Assembly (NCBI GenBank): GCA_036704125.1
Contig: DATNQI010000036.1
Coordinates: forward strand, 1-64,000
Length of the DNA stretch: 64,000 bases
Direction: 5' to 3'
Source: Pantanalinema sp.
GTDB taxonomy: Bacteria; Cyanobacteriota; Sericytochromatia; S15B-MN24; UBA4093
In this document: positions 63,247 through 64,000 of the stretch, piece by piece
Numbering within the stretch: the stretch's first letter is position 1
Layout: each line of letters opens with the position of its first letter
Translations under genes and position numbers: made by a program
Notes under the pieces: model-generated
Told to the model about the DNA's origin: nothing
Databases searched by the model: none
The model's input: the letters and a program-made list of their open reading frames with translations, nothing else

Positions 63247-64000
63247 CTAGAAGAAGGTGATCTCGGTGTCGGACTGGGCTGCGAAGGCCTGCCCTGAATG
63301 GTTGATGCGCTGCTCCTGGGTGGTGTAGGTGGCCTCGGTGCTGCGCAGCCAGGCGGCGAGGTCACGGGCGTCCGGGCGCTCGAGCAGCCCGGAGAGGTCG
63401 TTCAGGCCCGCGCGGGTGTGGCCGAGGATCTGGCTGACGCGGTCCTGGAACTGGAGCGAGACCATCATGGCGGCGATCTCGTCGCGGATGCCCGCGCTCT
63501 CGCGCTTGAGCTCTTCGGACGATTCGACGAGGCGGCCGGTCAGGCCGCTGAAGCGCGCGAGCACCTCGTGGATGGTCTGCTCCGAGCGCGCGACGCTCGC
63601 CGCGTCCTGGGCGACGAAGCGCGCGGCCTGGCCCTGCGCGTCGAGCATGGCCTTGCGGATGATGCCGACCTTCTGGTTGATGCTGCTGCCGGTGTCCTTC
63701 GAGCGCGACGAGAGCTTGCGGACCTCGTCGGCGACCACCGCGAAGCCGCGGCCGTGCTCGCCGGCGCGGGCGGCCTCGATGGCGGCGTTGAGGGCCAAGA
63801 GGTTGGTCTGCTCGGCGATGTCCTCGACCGCCTCGGACATCTCGCGCAGCTCGTCGGTGTAGCCCGCCAGCGTGGCGATGCTGCCCAGCATCGTGTCCCG
63901 GACGGACATGGCGTCCTTGAGGGAGGCGACGATCGCGCTGAGCTCGGACTCGCTCTGCTGCAGCACGCGCAGCATGCCGTTCTCGCTCGTCTGCCCAGGC
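63247..64000 (-). CDS. Methyl-accepting chemotaxis protein (partial)
   Basis: At least 250 residues. The signalling domain has the tip [21 protein letters not shown] and [14 protein letters not shown], followed by a short tail with a helix ([26 protein letters not shown]). An internal ATG lies at 63975, but the frame stays open to the right edge (ending PGQTSENG before it), so the 5' part is missing. It is the first visible gene of the che operon. Membrane and ligand domains are outside the window. Confidence 0.85.
   Translation of the reverse strand, partial: PGQTSENGMLRVLQQSESELSAIVASLKDAMSVRDTMLGSIATLAGYTDELREMSEAVEDIAEQTNLLALNAAIEAARAGEHGRGFAVVADEVRKLSSRSKDTGSSINQKVGIIRKAMLDAQGQAARFVAQDAASVARSEQTIHEVLARFSGLTGRLVESSEELKRESAGIRDEIAAMMVSLQFQDRVSQILGHTRAGLNDLSGLLERPDARDLAAWLRSTEATYTTQEQRINHSGQAFAAQSDTEITFF

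Overview
The window comes from a GC-rich bacterial chromosome (roughly two thirds G+C by eye) with strong Shine-Dalgarno sites, frequent ATGA/GTGA overlaps between operon partners, several lipoproteins, and a chemotaxis cluster. No rRNA or ribosomal-protein gene fixes the taxonomy. A ClpC/ClpE-type ATPase, a YaaR (DUF327) protein, HflX with a long N-terminal extension, a cyanophycinase-family peptidase and a tRNA gene without an encoded CCA fit a Cyanobacteriota-related non-photosynthetic lineage or a Firmicutes-like lineage. This is an inference, not a determination.

Layout. 1-8 kb: glyoxalase/cupin pair, then an hflX - His-rich protein - histidine kinase operon, an ABC-2 exporter and a TspO-like membrane protein. 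7.8-17 kb: sugar acetyltransferase, AI-2E transporter overlapping a UvrD-like helicase fused to helical repeats, YbjQ, PAP2 phosphatase, a sugar ABC importer lacking its ATPase, and rfbC. 18-25 kb: a MarR regulator and two LigB/DODA-type dioxygenases, an esterase and a decayed meta-cleavage operon. Three related palindromic operators overlie promoters here, so the set looks like one MhqR-like catechol/quinone-response regulon. A Clp ATPase sits in the middle. 25-43 kb: mostly single genes (acetyltransferase, cupin, Gly/Trp-rich lipoprotein, LysM/NlpC-like protein, chemoreceptor, SDR, MerR plus epimerase, HAD, nitronate monooxygenase, ABC exporter with an apparent ATT start, sugar-kinase-like protein, TruC, AlkD-like protein, intradiol dioxygenase).

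43.3-49.9 kb is an accessory patch. It holds a vancomycin-type glycosyltransferase, a 52-residue peptide with a CCGSCGS cluster (candidate RiPP precursor), a truncated arsenite permease, an O-methyltransferase, a decayed paralogue of the gene at 30.7 kb, and a pseudo-receiver/zinc-ribbon protein. Its right part is bounded by direct repeats made of the tRNA-Pro(GGG) 3' end plus its terminator, as expected of an old tRNA-targeted insertion or a duplication. No integrase was seen.

50-64 kb: cyanophycinase-like protein, lipoprotein/TPR pair, yaaR, a UvrD/PcrA helicase, then a chemotaxis operon on the minus strand in the order MCP - cheY - STAS - cheA - MCP - cheW - cheR - cheD - cheB. The first MCP runs off the right edge.

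The best leads are the three-site MarR regulon, the Cys-rich peptide, the tRNA-flanked repeats and the helicase/repeat fusion. Nothing here can be proven a new system from sequence alone.
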